Positions 12,331-24,537 of a stretch of DNA of 64,000 nucleotides are shown in pieces. A program made the translations under genes and the position numbers. Positions within the stretch are counted from its first letter, which is position 1; each line of letters opens with the position of its first letter. The notes under the pieces are model-generated. The model was not told the origin of the DNA, made no database searches, and saw nothing but the letters and a program-made list of their open reading frames with translations. The DNA is from Uranotaenia lowii (taxonomy: Eukaryota; Arthropoda; Insecta; Diptera; Culicidae), in NCBI RefSeq assembly GCF_029784155.1, contig NC_073691.1, positions 23,977,639 through 24,041,638 of the forward strand, given 5' to 3'.

Positions 12331-14053
12331 TATCATCACAGTTCAACTTTCATATTCTTTCAAAAAGAAATATTTAAGTAAAGGTACATTTGTCCCATTT
12401 ATTGATGCAAGTGAAAACACATTGCTGATGTCAGCGTCAGCGTAAAGACTTTAAAATAAATTTAATACTTTTTTCTGTTTGTCTATTTTATCAACTTTCA
12501 TTGATATATCTGCAGCTTTTTCCAGAATAAAATAATGCTTGGCACTTCAACTTCGCTGAACACTATTTTACCATAAGACCTTCATTTACATAGACATTTA
12601 ATAATTTTGAATATCCGCTTCAGATTTAACATTCAGCATACCTTTTCTGATCATTTCGGAGAAATAATTCTTAAAAGGTATATGTTTCATGACAAAAAGG
12701 CGCGTTGCCACCGTTGGTTTCACCGTGTGAAATGACAGGAGTTAATATCATTTTCGACACTTTCAGGTCATAATAAAAACTTATCAAAAAAAAAATCTGC
12801 TTCTGCTATCAAAAAAATAATGCTTCTGGAATATCAATCACAGAAAAACTTTTCAACAAAAAAGCGGATCTAAAGTCTCTTCTATGTAGCCAAAATATGT
12901 TAAACATAAACACACTTTCATGTTAAGTACGTACTTGAATACTGTGTAAACAAATAGGAAGCTGTAAACAGTTTTTCGGTAAATGATTTTAAAAAAAAAG
13001 TTGAATCTATTTAGTCAGATTGTTTAATTGGGCTCAACGGTTTATAGATGAAGAAATAATGCGAACATGTATATATGAATAACGTATAAATTTTTTGTAA
13101 ATGTTGAACGTTTGCACTTGCTCTAGTCATCCTATATAATCCTTTTTAAAGGACAGACTCTTGTTCAGCTCATATGTCTGTTCATCTTCAATGGATTTTG
13201 TTGTTGTTCTGTAAATTTAAAGGCACCCGAAACATTTTCAGTTAAACACATTTTTACATGTTCGAAAAAATTGTATGTAAATCTTCCCACATTCTTTTTT
13301 TCAAATGTCCGCAAAGAGTCATACCATAATTTTATATGCATCAGTACTAAGTTCATATTATTCAGACAACAATTTCTGCTGAACTTAAAATAGTTTTTTT
13401 TTTTTAAATCGTTGAAATGGTATTGATTTGATTGGCAAAATATCAAACTGGGCGTCATTCATTACTATGTGCTGTACAAATGATCTAGGAATCAAGAAGA
13501 AAAAAACACATCTAGGCTTCATATCGCTACCACATGCATTGAAATTATGCTTGGTTTAGAAATGCGCGCCCAAATATTTCAACTAATCAGTATGCTATGC
13601 CATCGTTACCATCCTCTCTCGACGTTTGCTTGCGACGCCTTGGACGACCATGGAGACGAAAAACAAATCGCCCGGCGCCCGAAGTAAAGAAAATCTCCAA
13701 AAATGGATGTCATGACTTTAATTTCATTCAAAAAACTACAAATTTGATTATTACGGACAATTGATGCGACTTTCTGTTATTTTTATTCGATATAAACCGA
13801 TTCGCATGCCTACAGAATATTCTAAAAATAATTTCATTTCAATCGTTTAGGTAATTTCGGAGGAGTAGTACTACAAACACCGTTACAAGAGAATTTTATA
13901 TAATAGATAGTACTCGTGAGATATAAAAATGTCTTAAATTATATCAAAAAGTGCATGCAAGAATAGCTAAATTATATCACCGTTTGATATCATTTTCACA
14001 AGATTATAACTCAATCAGATAGGATATTGACCGCCAAAAAAGACAAAAATTCG
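12331..14053. other. No gene or repeat recognised
   Basis: This is AT-rich sequence with no recognisable coding region. A 97-codon open frame at 13165-13458 on the - strand shows no family features. A short GC-richer patch around 13565-13690 has no recognisable content. Confidence 0.55.
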
Positions 14054-14426
14054 ATGCATATAAGACTGCCCCAAATTTGTATCGGAAATTTCAAGCTTGT
14101 GAAATGTTATGCGCCGCAGGCTTAAATTGATCCTAGGCCTAGTACAAGGTCTTATGTCAAAATTGGACCAGATCGAATCACGGGAAAGTTTGTATGGGAT
14201 TTTGAGACATTTTGTTAGGGAAGAACATGAAAATCTAGATTTTCATGAATAACTTTAGTCCCCTTCGGCCGATTTCTTTTGAAAACGGGTTTTCTTAAAG
14301 CCTGAAATATGACAAATATTTCATCCGAAGACAGCATTTCAATTCGACTTATGATAAAAAAGTTATTAGACTTCAAAAATGGGGTAACTTTTTTCAGGGT
14401 GATATTCGTCGGGTGATGTTCGAAGC

Positions 14427-14810
14427 GAGGTTGCTGAAATCACAGAAAAATCTGAAATTTCACAGAATTCTGAGTAAATTTTCATCACAGAATCTATGTC
14501 ACAGAACACAGAATTTTGAAATATTCACAGATTTCACAAAATTTTTGAACTTGGAATGGATTTCCGAAATTATATATTTTTGGTCAATATAAAATTCAGA
14601 TTTTTTGTCTTGAATTAGAAAAGTATGATAAGATTGTTAATGTTAATTATCTTTTTCCAACTTAAATGTTGAAAGACCCAATTTATCAAGGATGTTTAAT
14701 GAAATCAAAGGAAAAGGCATCACAGAAAACCACCACAGAACTTTTGGGTAAAATCACAGAAATTCAGAATTTTTTTTCTCAAAAACACAGATTTTTTTTC
14801 GGCAACCTTG
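14427..14810. mobile_element. 384-bp MITE nested in the foldback loop, 9-bp target duplication
   Basis: GTTCGAAGC occurs exactly on both sides (14418-14426 and 14811-14819). The inserted segment starts GAGGTTGCTGAAATCACAG and ends, as reverse complement, CAAGGTTGCCGAAAA, so the termini share GGTTGCYGAAA. The interior is rich in CACAGAAT-type short repeats, and the duplicated site is absent from the opposite arm. If the first base belongs to the element, the duplication would be 8 bp, as for hAT. No coding region. Confidence 0.75.
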
Positions 14811-14905
14811 GTTCGAAGCAGTGTCTCTCATTAATAGTAATGAATATCACCCTGAAATAAGTTACCCCATTTTTGAAGTCTAATAAATTTTTTATCTAAA
14901 CTCGA

Positions 14906-15005
14906 GAAATTGGAGAACGGTTGCCGTGGACCGAGTGAATTTTAGGAATTATGTTCGTCAAGTTATGTCGTAAGACGGAATACTATGTAAATAAAAATAA
15001 AAATA
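14906..15005 (+). mobile_element. 100-bp 5'-truncated LINE tail with 12-bp target duplication
   Basis: ATCTAAACTCGA stands exactly at 14894-14905 and 15006-15017. The 100 bp between encode roughly the last 20 codons of a reverse transcriptase ORF (NWRTVAVDRVNF...), its stop codon, a short 3' UTR and an A-rich TAAATAAAAATAAAAATA tail. The same 3' end is found at 44867-44970 on the - strand. The opposite arm of the surrounding foldback element lacks this insert, which confirms the empty site. Confidence 0.93.
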
Positions 15006-15635
15006 ATCTAAACTCGAATCGAAATGCTGTCTTCGGATAAAATATTTGTCATATTTTAGGCTTTAAGAAAAGCCGTTTTCAAAAGAAATCGGCCGAAGGG
15101 AACCAACTTTGTTCCCTTCATGAAAAACTGGATTTTCATGTTCCTCCCGAACAAAATGTTTCAAAATCCTATACAAACTTTAGGCTCGTTGAGCGACCCC
15201 TTCACGCGATCCGCTCTGACCCAAATTTGGCATGAGACCTTGTACTAGCCCTAAGATCAATTTAAGCTTGCAGCGCAGAAGTTTTTCAAATGTCGGGTCA
15301 ATTGGGGCACTATAAATTGCATAAGTGCTTTTATGCTATGTTTACTTTGTTCTCATTCACTTTTATGCAATGTTGCAGTGTCTCTTGTCTTGTACTTAAA
15401 TTTTCATTTATTGTTTCAAATTGCAAAATTCTTGAAAAGGTTGGGTACAGCCAGAAAATTCGAACTTCGACCTTCAGGTTGAGAGGCGCGAACGCTGATC
15501 ACATCGTCATAAAAATCTAAATAAAATGAGGGGGCATTTTGAGATAATTGGCTACACCAAATTTAGTAATGACATTCGATTGACAATATGTTAATCTTAA
15601 AAACAAGGGTCTTACCATATCTGTAGCCTGAGATA

Positions 15636-15825
15636 CACTAAGGGTTTTTTTTAGGCGGTATGAATTTCGTCGTTAACCTATAGGACTTGGAATATTTTCG
15701 CTCAAAAAACGTGTTGATTCGCGAGAGCCGTGTAGAAGAATCATATCCATGGCATAAAAACAGCGTAAAAAAAAACCATGTTTAAAAACTGAGAAAAATA
15801 AAACCGCGTAAAAAAGACCTTAGTG
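15636..15825. mobile_element. 190-bp TA-flanked MITE
   Basis: The termini are CACTAAGGGTTTTTTTTAGGC on the left and, read as reverse complement from the right, CACTAAGGTCTTTTTTACGC. Both ends are bordered by TA (15634-15635 and 15826-15827), consistent with a Tc1/mariner-type MITE. It has no coding capacity. Confidence 0.8.
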
Positions 15826-16032
15826 TATTCAGAACAGAAAATTACTGTTTTGGGAAAAAAGACAACATTTTTAAGAATGAGGGGGGGGGGTTCCTATTCG
15901 GAGGAAAGTGGTCCGATTCAACAAAAACTTTGGATTTTTCTTATTAACATTACAATAAGTCATTCTATTGATTTAGGGCCAAATCGGAGAGGGTCTATGC
16001 ATTTACATCGTCACTTGGTATGAATAGTTTAA

Positions 16033-16250
16033 GGTTGCCAGAATTTTTTCAGCACGTATCCGGGCCGGACAAACCATGCAATTTTTATACAAAAACCTAG
16101 CAAAATCCGGGCATTCGATTTCAAATTGACGACCATACATCCGGGTAATATCCGGCCAAATTTTGTCAAAACTCAGAAATTCCTCAACAAAAATCAAGAA
16201 AAAAAAATGAAAAACAATTTTTTTTCATCAGAACTCATCGATAGATTTTT
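16033..16250 (-). repeat. Copy A of the 'GGTTGCCAG / CCCGG' dispersed repeat
   Basis: Read on the - strand, this segment matches 44785-44866 joined to 46043-46117, that is, the other copy with its LINE removed. Shared landmarks are CGATGAGTT.TGATGAAAA, TGAG.AATTTCTG.GTTTTGACAA, CCGGA, CGTCAATTT, TGCCCGGATTTTGC and AGGTTTTT. It ends in CTGGCAACC, matching the AGGTTGCCAG at the left end of copy B, so the family seems to have GGTTGCCAG terminal inverted repeats. The far end of this copy beyond 16250 is unrelated to copy B. Confidence 0.75.
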
Positions 16251-16454
16251 AATCCTGGCATTTTTCAATGAAGTTATCCTATGTTTCTCATCTAAACTTA
16301 AAAATTTGACAGCAATTTCCTCAAAACTTTCCCAAGCCTTATTGGTAAAAAATGATTTAGAAGCATTATCACCACAAACAAAAATTTTGTTCAACACGGG
16401 CCAACTACTTTGAAGTGGTAGATACAGAAGCGGAAACTTGCAGTGCGAACGAAC

Positions 16455-16545
16455 GCAGTATTCGTTTAATCCATTCACGTGGAGAGAATGTATGATATAC
16501 CCATACATCCGTTCGTACGCCACACATCTCCCTTCCTCTCTGTAG
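16455..16545 (+). repeat. Dispersed repeat X, short copy
   Basis: GCAGTATTCGTTTAATCCATTCACGTGG and the following CCCATACATCCGTTCGTACGCC-type sequence match 19471-19550 with scattered substitutions; a shorter piece recurs at 40433-40455. A 191-codon open frame on the - strand (16194-16769) runs through it but consists of copy A of another repeat plus this segment, so it is not a gene. Confidence 0.65.
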
Positions 16546-16793
16546 AAAAACTGTTTCAACAAGTTTTGTTTAAAAAAAAAATCACTAAACCATATAACCT
16601 CTATTGAATTATCACTCTTTCTTTTTTCCACTGATGATTTGAAGCTTTGGCCAAAACGAAAGGCAGGACGTCTAAAGTGATGATTAATTCTGCCATCAAC
16701 ATCTAGTTGGCGCTGCGTGTCAAGCAATTTTACTGAGGATAATAGATAACTTAAATCTGCGATTTTCAAGCAAATAGTCGTTTGATTTGTTTA

Positions 16794-17594
16794 CCCAAGC
16801 AACCAGAATTCCCTTAAAAGGGTTCCATAGAAGCTTAATCAGCTCTCGTTTGTGTCTGAAGGGATACTAATCAGCCCAAAATTTAAGTTCTTAAAGCTAT
16901 TGACAGATTGCTCTGACAACCAGATGTCAAATTGCTAGGTTGCCGGTCTATCATGGTCTATCTCATTGGTTTTAATTATATTGTTTTGATTACAAAAGCT
17001 GCTTATACGCCTATACGAAACTCACCAGCCTCTCGACCAATCCAGCAATAGTTCATTGCCATTGTAATAATTAGTATTTAAACTCAATATCATTTGAAAT
17101 GATTGAATAGGTTGGTCAATAGTTTGTTCCTAATGTCGTTTGAAGGACTTTCAGTACACAATATAATAACAATAATTCACATCATCAAAAATTTATTCGA
17201 ATATCTTAACTCGAAATTAATTCGAAAAAATCTTGAATTCCATTTGTAAATATCAGTACAGATATAAACAAAACAAATACCATGACAAGAAATTGACAGA
17301 CATTTTTTACAAGTCGCTTAGAATTCCCATATAGGTTCTTCAAAACACCTTCAAGTATCTTAATGGTGCGTTTTAGAATGTTACGCGAACGTTATCGACC
17401 TTCTTGAAAGAAGTTCCATTAAATGCGCTTAGAAGTTCCGTTATCGATATTTTATCCTTTCAAAGGGCGATAGAAGTTCCTGAGTAACTTTTACGTGACA
17501 AAAGTCACCTGAAGTTCCCATAAAACATTTTTTCAGCCAAATGTGAACTTCGGAGTTCGGAGTTAAGTAAAAACGCGACTTTTGGTTGCTTGGG
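16794..17594. mobile_element. 801-bp TA-flanked MITE with CCCAAGCAACC termini
   Basis: The left end CCCAAGCAACCAGAATTCCC and the right end GGTTGCTTGGG are inverted over 11 bp. Each is flanked by TA (16792-16793 and 17595-17596). Subterminal GAAGTTCC and AGTTCC motifs recur in the right half. No transposase reading was found, so it is non-autonomous, with TA preference of the Tc1/mariner type. Confidence 0.8.
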
Positions 17595-18540
17595 TAGTAA
17601 GCTTCAAACCATATTTCAAATGTTTTAAGTATAGTCTTCGGGTCAAGACATACAAAATCTATTATGGTGACAACCATGATCGCAACGCGAGTTTTGCCTT
17701 GCCAGCTCTCTCACATTTCAAGTGGAGGAAATATCACATCACACACACCACCACGGAGCGCTTAAGGAACAGCATGACTCTTTTGTTCAACAGATAATTG
17801 CGCCAGGCTTGCCAGACGAACATATTTTCTTGTATCTTATGAATATCATGCATGTCATGTCTAAACCAATTATGAATACTATTCTTATAATATGATTCGA
17901 TTGTCGTACTTTTAGCTTGACTCTTGATTAAAATATTCTTTTATTCAATAACCTTTTTAGTTTCGATCCATGCTCTATTGCATAATTTAAAGAGATATAC
18001 TCTACTATACTCTCTTATTTTCACTCTCAGCTTCTTCTCGTCCTTTCCTTAACTTATATCTTTGGCTCTTCTCATCAGCTTACTTTATACTTTTCTTATT
18101 TTTTCATTTTGCTATCTTTCTATTTTATAATCTTCTCCTCGTTTTTTTTTTCGTTTTACTATCATTCCCTTATCTGCCCTTCATCTCATAATATCGCTTT
18201 CCATCATTTCTATTAGTAATTTCTTTATTTTCGAAACTTGTAGCGTTCTGATATTCATCACTTATTTTCTGGACCTTTTAATCTTTTAATCCACTAATTT
18301 TCTCATCACATCTTGCTATCTTTTCACCAAAGCATTATCTCCTTGTTTCATCCTCCTAGTTTCTCATCTTCCAACCGCCTCACAATTCTATCATCTCCCG
18401 TCTACTCATCGTTCGACTATTTCATTTTAACATATTATTTGCTCTACATTTCATTATAAAACTTTTACACTTACATCGATGCACAGAATGTAATTTTTAC
18501 ATTTAAATACAGTCCTTTCATCTCGTCATTTTTAATGTAG
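17595..18540. other. No gene; pyrimidine-rich approach to a minisatellite
   Basis: The segment from about 17990 is strongly C/T-biased on the + strand (CTCTTATTTTCACTCTCAGC, TTCTTCTCGTCC) and leads into the minisatellite at 18541. A similar C/T-rich lead (CCTCATTCTTCTCTATCTTC) precedes the second array at about 38015. No gene is seen. Confidence 0.6.
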
Positions 18541-18960
18541 CTGTCTTCTCAACACACTGTTTTTATTCTGCGGTCCTCCCAATTCGCATTTCACAGGCTG
18601 TCCTCTCAACTCGCCTTGTAATAAAATAGAGCTGTCCTCTCAACTCGCCTTCATTTCAATACAGCTGTCCTCTCAACACGCTTTTTTTAATTTGTGGTCC
18701 TCCCAACTCGCAAGCATAGGATGTCCTCTCAACTCGTCTTCCAATTTCAAGCTGTCCTCTCAACTCGCTTGAAATGTTTCTCGATACGATCAGGCTGTCC
18801 TCTCAATTCGCCTTTAAATTTCAAGCTGTCCTCTCAACTCGCTTGAAATTTCTATCGATACATTCAGGCTGTCCTCTCAACTCGCCATCCAATTTCAAGC
18901 TGTCCTCTCAACCCGCTTGAAAGTGTGATAATGATGAAGCGGTCCTCACGACTTGCTTAA
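18541..18960 (+). repeat. Minisatellite M1, small copy (GCTGTCCTCTCAACTCGC)
   Basis: The half-unit GCTGTCCTCTCAACTCGC is repeated about a dozen times, alternating with TTGAAATTTCTATCGATAC and CTTCCAATTTCAA spacers. The full period is about 74 bp, made of two similar half-units. It is the same family as the large array at 38040-40235. Confidence 0.93.
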
Positions 18961-19600
18961 AATTTCATTTTTATTTCATTTTTATTTCATCTCGATTTCT
19001 CCTCAATGGAATTGGATTTATCATAGCCCGCTTATTTCCTAAACTATGTAAACAACAAGTAAATATGGTACGTTTTTAGTTTTGTTTTTACTTCAATCTA
19101 GGTAGCCTCCGAAAATCATCCAACAGTTTTAACTACCTTTCATATAATGAGTATTCGAATAACTCATTTTACCACAGTTTTTTTCGATGGATCATTAATA
19201 AACTGTTTGATTTTCAGGCAAGATTGACTAAAATAAATTCAGCGTGAATCAATCACTGACCAGATTTGTTTACCTTTTCGATTCGATTTTTTTCCCAACA
19301 TTTCTGTTTTAATCATGATGAAGAGAAATTACCTGCCACAGTCGCCAAATGTGCAGACCTGTCCGGAGCTACGAAGCTCGGAAGCAGCCCCCATGGGCCA
19401 CCAGATCGCTAACTGCAGCGGGAACGGCACGCACCACTAAGCTTGCTCGCCGATTGACTGACTTGTGTGGGGTGACGCAGTATCCGTTTAACCCATTCAC
19501 TTGGAGAAAAGGTACGATATGCCCATACATCCATTCGTGCGCCTCACAGGGTGAATTTTTATTTGTGCCGGTCACTACAAGTCGAAACTCTTAAAAAACC
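18961..19600 (+). repeat. Right-hand module of dispersed repeat X, copy 1
   Basis: After the minisatellite comes CATTTTTATTTCATCTCGAT, then TGCAGACCTGTCCGGAGCTACGAAGCTCGG at 19350, CTTGCTCGCCGATTGACTGACTTG, and GACGCAGTATCCGTTTAACC-CATTCAC near 19475. Copy 2 at 40236-40460 has the same order (a similar CATTTTTATTTTCACCTCAT, GCTCGCCGGCCGACTGACTGACTGG, GACGCGGTGTCGGTTTAATCC), so array and module move or amplify together. The class of element is unknown to me; no coding region. Confidence 0.65.
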
Positions 19601-21975
19601 TAAATCTATCAATGTAGGTACATGCATAGGAATTCAGTCAAAGTAATCGCCTATTCAGCAATAAATATGACTGGTTTCTTGGATTCGTTTGAAGCAGACT
19701 GAAATAGGTGCATGAAACGCCTGGCTGATTTAACGCTAGTTTTTTTTTTTTTAATTTGTCTTGGATGATTTTAATCGTGTCACAAGGCTGGTTCAATAAA
19801 GAATGAAATCAAATTTGAAAGTTAAATATGAATGATTTGGTATTTTGTAATTTTGTAAGTAAATTTACGAAATAACAGCTCCGGACGAAATGAGATTTCG
19901 GGTCAAAAAATTTAAACGAATTTGTAAATTATAAGTGTAGGCATATTATTTTTACATCATTTGAATTTTTTTTAATTCAAAGCTTTTTACATAGAAATCT
20001 GATTCCAGTCATAAACTCATGAAAGAAGGAAAGTTGAAGAAGCGAATACACTTTGTCACATACGCTTAACACTGAGATAAGAATACAGAAGACGAAGACT
20101 TAATCAAAACATTCCAGGTAAACTGTCCCCGGAATCCACAAACGATTCAATTGAATAAATCGTCCCGAAAATATGTTTATTGCCATGGTGACAATACCTT
20201 CGATGCGCCAAATGCGTATATTCCGCCATACGCTTGCTTAGACCAGTAGCAAAAAAACCTTCATCAACCGGATAAGAAATCGTTCCTAGATCGGACGCAA
20301 GCAATCAAATAAAATATTCATCCATTAGAAGAAAAAAAATCCCTCCGATGGCAAGGAAGAATCAATTGTCATTCTCTAACGATTCCTAACACATTCCTGA
20401 AATCTCTTCCTCTGATCCCGGCGGGTGTAGGTATCTTCATCTTGATGGATGCCGAAAAAAAAAAACGGTAAACACATCCATGGAAACTGAGTGGACACTG
20501 ACTTTTTTTTGTCATCCTCAAAAAAAGGACAGAGGGTAAAGCAAAAAAAAAAGTAGCCTCTCCGGGGCCCAGAATTTATGTCGTTTTTATTAGCTTCTAA
20601 TATCCGAATTCAATTCCACCGGAAAAGGACACTTTCAAATACGGGAGCGACACAAATTCCTGTCATATGTTGATGAATATTTTATCCGGAATCCTAAAAT
20701 CTAGAAGCCATAGGGATGAAGCCGAAGCTCCCTTCTGTTTATAGTTTTGGGTATCCCCTGTCAGAATTCCTATTTAGAAGGGAATGGGGGATGGATAGAA
20801 GAAAATGAAGACGACAACGGTCAATCGAGGATTAAATTGTGCGTTTCCGGCGGCCGGAGAAACATTCCCGGAGATTTGTTCTTCGTTTCCCTTTTTGCCT
20901 TCTTTAGAAGACACCCGCAGAAGAGGACAATCTTCGAGAGATCTTCCCTTTAGGGGGAAAATGGCCCATTCCTATTTTTCGTGGTTGAAAAAACAAACCG
21001 CCTCATAACCTAGTGGCTTCCACTGTCTGTTTAGTTACTTTTTTTCATTTTCCGTCCCGAAATCTGTGCCTCTAGGTCTCCGATTAGGGAGAAGAAGGAT
21101 GGTGAAACATCTTTACTATAATTTTCGGAAGCAAATTTTAATCACTACCCATATGAGCGGGATTTTCAAACTTCGGCTGCGCTCCTTCTGATGCTTCTGT
21201 TACGCAAATTAGCAATGCAAATTAGAACATGGAGCCGCTTCTTCCAACCAAGACGTATGGGTGAAAATTAAGTCGAGTGTTTCGAGTTTTCTTAGGCGGA
21301 AGGAGCTGAAGGAAAAGGTAAAACAAACTTTGTGCTGGGTTAATCTTCTTACGTTTTTGCTAAGAGGGAAATTTCTCTTAACCATCCCTGTAAGAATTTT
21401 TTTCGAAACTTTCTAAAACCCACCCATTTTTTGGAAAATTGAATTCCTTGATTAAAATAAAATATTATTTATGCTATCGAAATTCAACTTTGATAACAAA
21501 TTTAAAACACTATCGAGAGTTTTACAATTTTGAAAGAGCTGTTAGAAGAAAAAACCGTTTAAATACACGTGGTGCATAGATTTATGAGCCATTTATGGAA
21601 AAGGATTAAGGTGTCTGCTGTGTATAGTGTGCATTTTGCAACGACCAAGTGAACCCTTGCTTCTAAGTTAGGGTGTGTGACCAGTGATAATTAATGATAA
21701 TTGATGATGTTGACTCAGTTCTGGTCAGTTTGTACTTCTTGAGCCGTTCTTGGGGGTGTTTGTGGCAAATATATCGAACTCTAAACCGGGTACCAATGTT
21801 GAGCTGATAGGGTTGATCGGAATGCAATTATTATTTTTAACTTTTTTCAAGACAAATTTTATGCAATTTTGAAACAGATCCTATGTGATGGCAAAACAAA
21901 TCTGATTAAGTTCTGAGACAAAAACAAAAACAACTTAGGACACCAGAAAATTTAACATAATTTTTTAATAACAAC
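19601..21975. other. No gene or repeat recognised
   Basis: Open frames here are all shorter than 70 codons and without family features. The sequence is of more normal composition than its surroundings and may be ordinary intergenic DNA. Confidence 0.55.
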
Positions 21976-22637
21976 TTTTTGTCATTTTTGTCATTTTGTC
22001 ATTTTGGCATTTTTGTCATTTTTGTCATTTTTGTCATTTTTGTCATTTTTGCCATTTTTGTCATTTTTGTCATTTTTGTCATTTTTGTCATTTTTGTCAT
22101 TTTTGTCATTTTTGTCATTTTTGTCATTTTTGTCATTTTTGTCATTTCTTGTCATTTCTTGTCATTTCTTGTCATTTCTGTCATTTTCGTCATTTTTGTC
22201 ATTTTTGTCATTTTTGTCATTTTTGTCATATTTGTCATCTTTGTCATTTTTGTCATGTTTGTCATTTTTGTCATTTTTGTCATTTTTGTCATTTTTGTCA
22301 TTTTTGTCATTTTTGTCATTTTTGTCATTTTTGTCATTTTTGTCATTTTTGTCATTTTTGTCATTTTTGTCATTTTTGTCATTTTTGTCATTTTTGTCAT
22401 TTTTGTCATTTTTGTCATTTTTGTCATTTTTGTCATTTTTGTCATTTTTGTCATTTTTGTCATTTTTGTCATTTTTGTCATTTTTGTCATTTTTGTCATT
22501 TTTGTCATTTTTGTCATTTTTGTCATTTTTGTCATTTTTGTCATTTTTATCATTTTTGTCATTTTTGTCATTTTTGTCATTTTTATCATTTTTTGTCATT
22601 TTTTATTATTTTTTGTCATTTTTGTCTTTTTTTGTCA

Positions 22638-22959
22638 TTTTTGTGTCATTTTTGTGTCATTTTTGTGTCATTTTTGTGTGATTTTTGTGTCATTTTTGTG
22701 TCATTTTTGTGTCATTTTTGTGTCATTTTTGTGTCATTTTTGTGTCATTTTTGTGTCATTTTTGTCATTTTTATGTCATTTTTGTGTCATTTTTGTGTCA
22801 TTTTTGTGTCATTTTTGTGTCCTTTTTGTGTCATTTTTGTGTCATTTTTGTATCATTTTAGTGTCATTTTTGTGTCATTTTTGTATCATTTTTGTGTCAT
22901 ATTTGTGTCGTTTTTGTGTCATTCTTGTGTCATTTTTGTGTACTTTTTGTGTCATTTTC
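22638..22959 (-). repeat. 11-bp domain 1 of array 2
   Basis: Units are TTTTTGTGTCA, with single-base variants (TGTGTGATT, TGTGTCCTT, TATCATTTTAG) and one plain 9-mer around 22760-22775. Unlike the other four domains it has no GTGCCA end. It is left-flanked by disordered TTTTTTGTC and TTATTATTT steps. Confidence 0.9.
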
Positions 22960-24537
22960 TTGTCATTTTTGTCATTTTCTTGTCATTTTTGTCATTTTTT
23001 GTCATTTTTTGTCATTTTTGGTCATTTTTTGTCATTTTTGTCATTTTTGTCATTTTTGCCATTTTTGTAATTTTTGTAATTTTTGCCATTTTTGTCATTT
23101 TTGTCATTTTTGTCATTTTTGTCATTTTTGTCATTTTTGTCATTTTTGTCATTTTTGTCCATTTTGTCATTTTTGTCATTTTTGTCATTTTTGTCATTTT
23201 TGTCATTTTTGTCATTTTTGTCATTTTTGTCATTTTTGTCATTTTTGTCATTTTTGTCATTTTTGTCATTTTTGTCATTTTTGTCATTTTTGTCATTTTT
23301 GTCATTTTTGTCATTTTTGTCATTTTTGTCATTTTTGTCATTTTTGTCATTTTTGTCATTTTTGTCATTTTTGTCATTTTTGTCATTTTTGTCATTTTTG
23401 TCATTTTTGTCATTTTTGTCATTTTTGTCATTTTTGTCATTTTTGTCATTTTTGTCATTTTTGTCATTTTTGTCATTTTTGTCATTTTTGTCATTTTTGT
23501 CATTTTTGTCATTTTTGTCATTTTTGTCATTTTTGTCATTTTTGTCATTTTTGTTATTTTTGTCATTTTTGTCATTTTTGTCATTTTGGTCATTTTTGTC
23601 ATTTATGTCATTTATGTCATTAATGTCATTTTTGTCATTTTTGTCATTTTTGTCATTTTGGTCATTTTTGTCATTTTTGTCATTTTTGTCATTTTTGTCA
23701 TTTTTGTCATTTTTGTCATTTTTGTCATTTTTGTAATTTTTGTAATTTTTGTAATTTTTGTCATTTTTGTCATTTTTGTCATTTTTGTCATTTTTGTCAT
23801 TTTTGTCATTTTTGTCATTTTTGTCATTTTTGTCATTTTTGTCATTTTTGTCATTTTTGTCATTTTTGTCATTTTTGTCATTTTTGTCATTTTTGTCATT
23901 TTTGTCATTTTTGTCATTTTTGTCATTTTTGTCATTTTTGTCATTTTTGTCATTTTTGTCATTTTTGTCATTTTTGTCATTTTTGTCATTTTTGTCATTT
24001 TTGTCATTTTTGTCATTTTTGTCATTTTTGTCATTTTTGTCATTTTTGTCATTTTTGTCATTTTTGTCATTTTTGTCATTTTTGTCATTTTTGTCATTTT
24101 TGTCATTTTTGTCATTTTTGTCATTTTTGTCATTTTTGTCATTTTTGTCATTTTTGTCATTTTTGTCATTTTTGTCATTTTTGTCATTTTTGTCATTTCT
24201 GTCATTTTTGTCATTTTTGTCATTTTTGTCATTTTTGTCATTTTTGTCATTTTTGTCATTTTTGTCATTTTTGTCATTTTTGTCATTTTTGTCATTTTTG
24301 TCATTTTTGTCATTTTTGTCATTTTTGTCATTTTTGTCATTTTTGTCATTTTTGTCATTTTTGTCATTTTGTCATTTTTGTCATTTTTGTCATTTTTGTC
24401 ATTTTTGTCATTTTTGTCATTTTTGTCATTTTTGTCATTTTTGTCATTTTTGTCATTTTTGTCATTTTTGTCATTTTTGTCATTTTTGTCATTTTTGTCA
24501 TTTTTGTCATTTTTGTCATTTTTGTCATTTTTGTCAT

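Larger units (their letters stand above)
14054..15323. mobile_element. Foldback (long inverted repeat) element with two nested insertions
   Basis: The sequence 14054-14410 reappears as its reverse complement in 14845-15322. Landmarks shared in order include the outer GCCCCAA end, GGCTTAAATTGATC, ACAAGGTC, CCTTCGGCCGATTTCTTTTG, CCGAAGACAGCATTTC and GGGGTAAC...CAGGGTGATATTC. The arms are diverged but clearly alignable. A direct TGCATA at 14055-14060 and 15318-15323 could be its target duplication. The loop holds a 384-bp MITE (14427-14810) and the right arm a LINE tail (14906-15005). No coding capacity is seen, so the family is non-autonomous and I cannot name it. Confidence 0.85.

Noticed and set aside
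14811..14830. GGTTCGAAGC as a tRNA T-loop
   Set aside because: It is one half of a 9-bp target duplication around a MITE; no acceptor, D or anticodon arm can be placed nearby.
16194..16769. 191-codon gene on the - strand
   Set aside because: The frame is composed of dispersed repeat copy A and part of repeat X, both found elsewhere in the window; no conserved domain is seen.
19349..19594. Overlapping open frames of 81 (+) and 68 (-) codons
   Set aside because: They lie in the right module of repeat X. The peptide likeness with the 16.5-kb copy follows from DNA repeat similarity.
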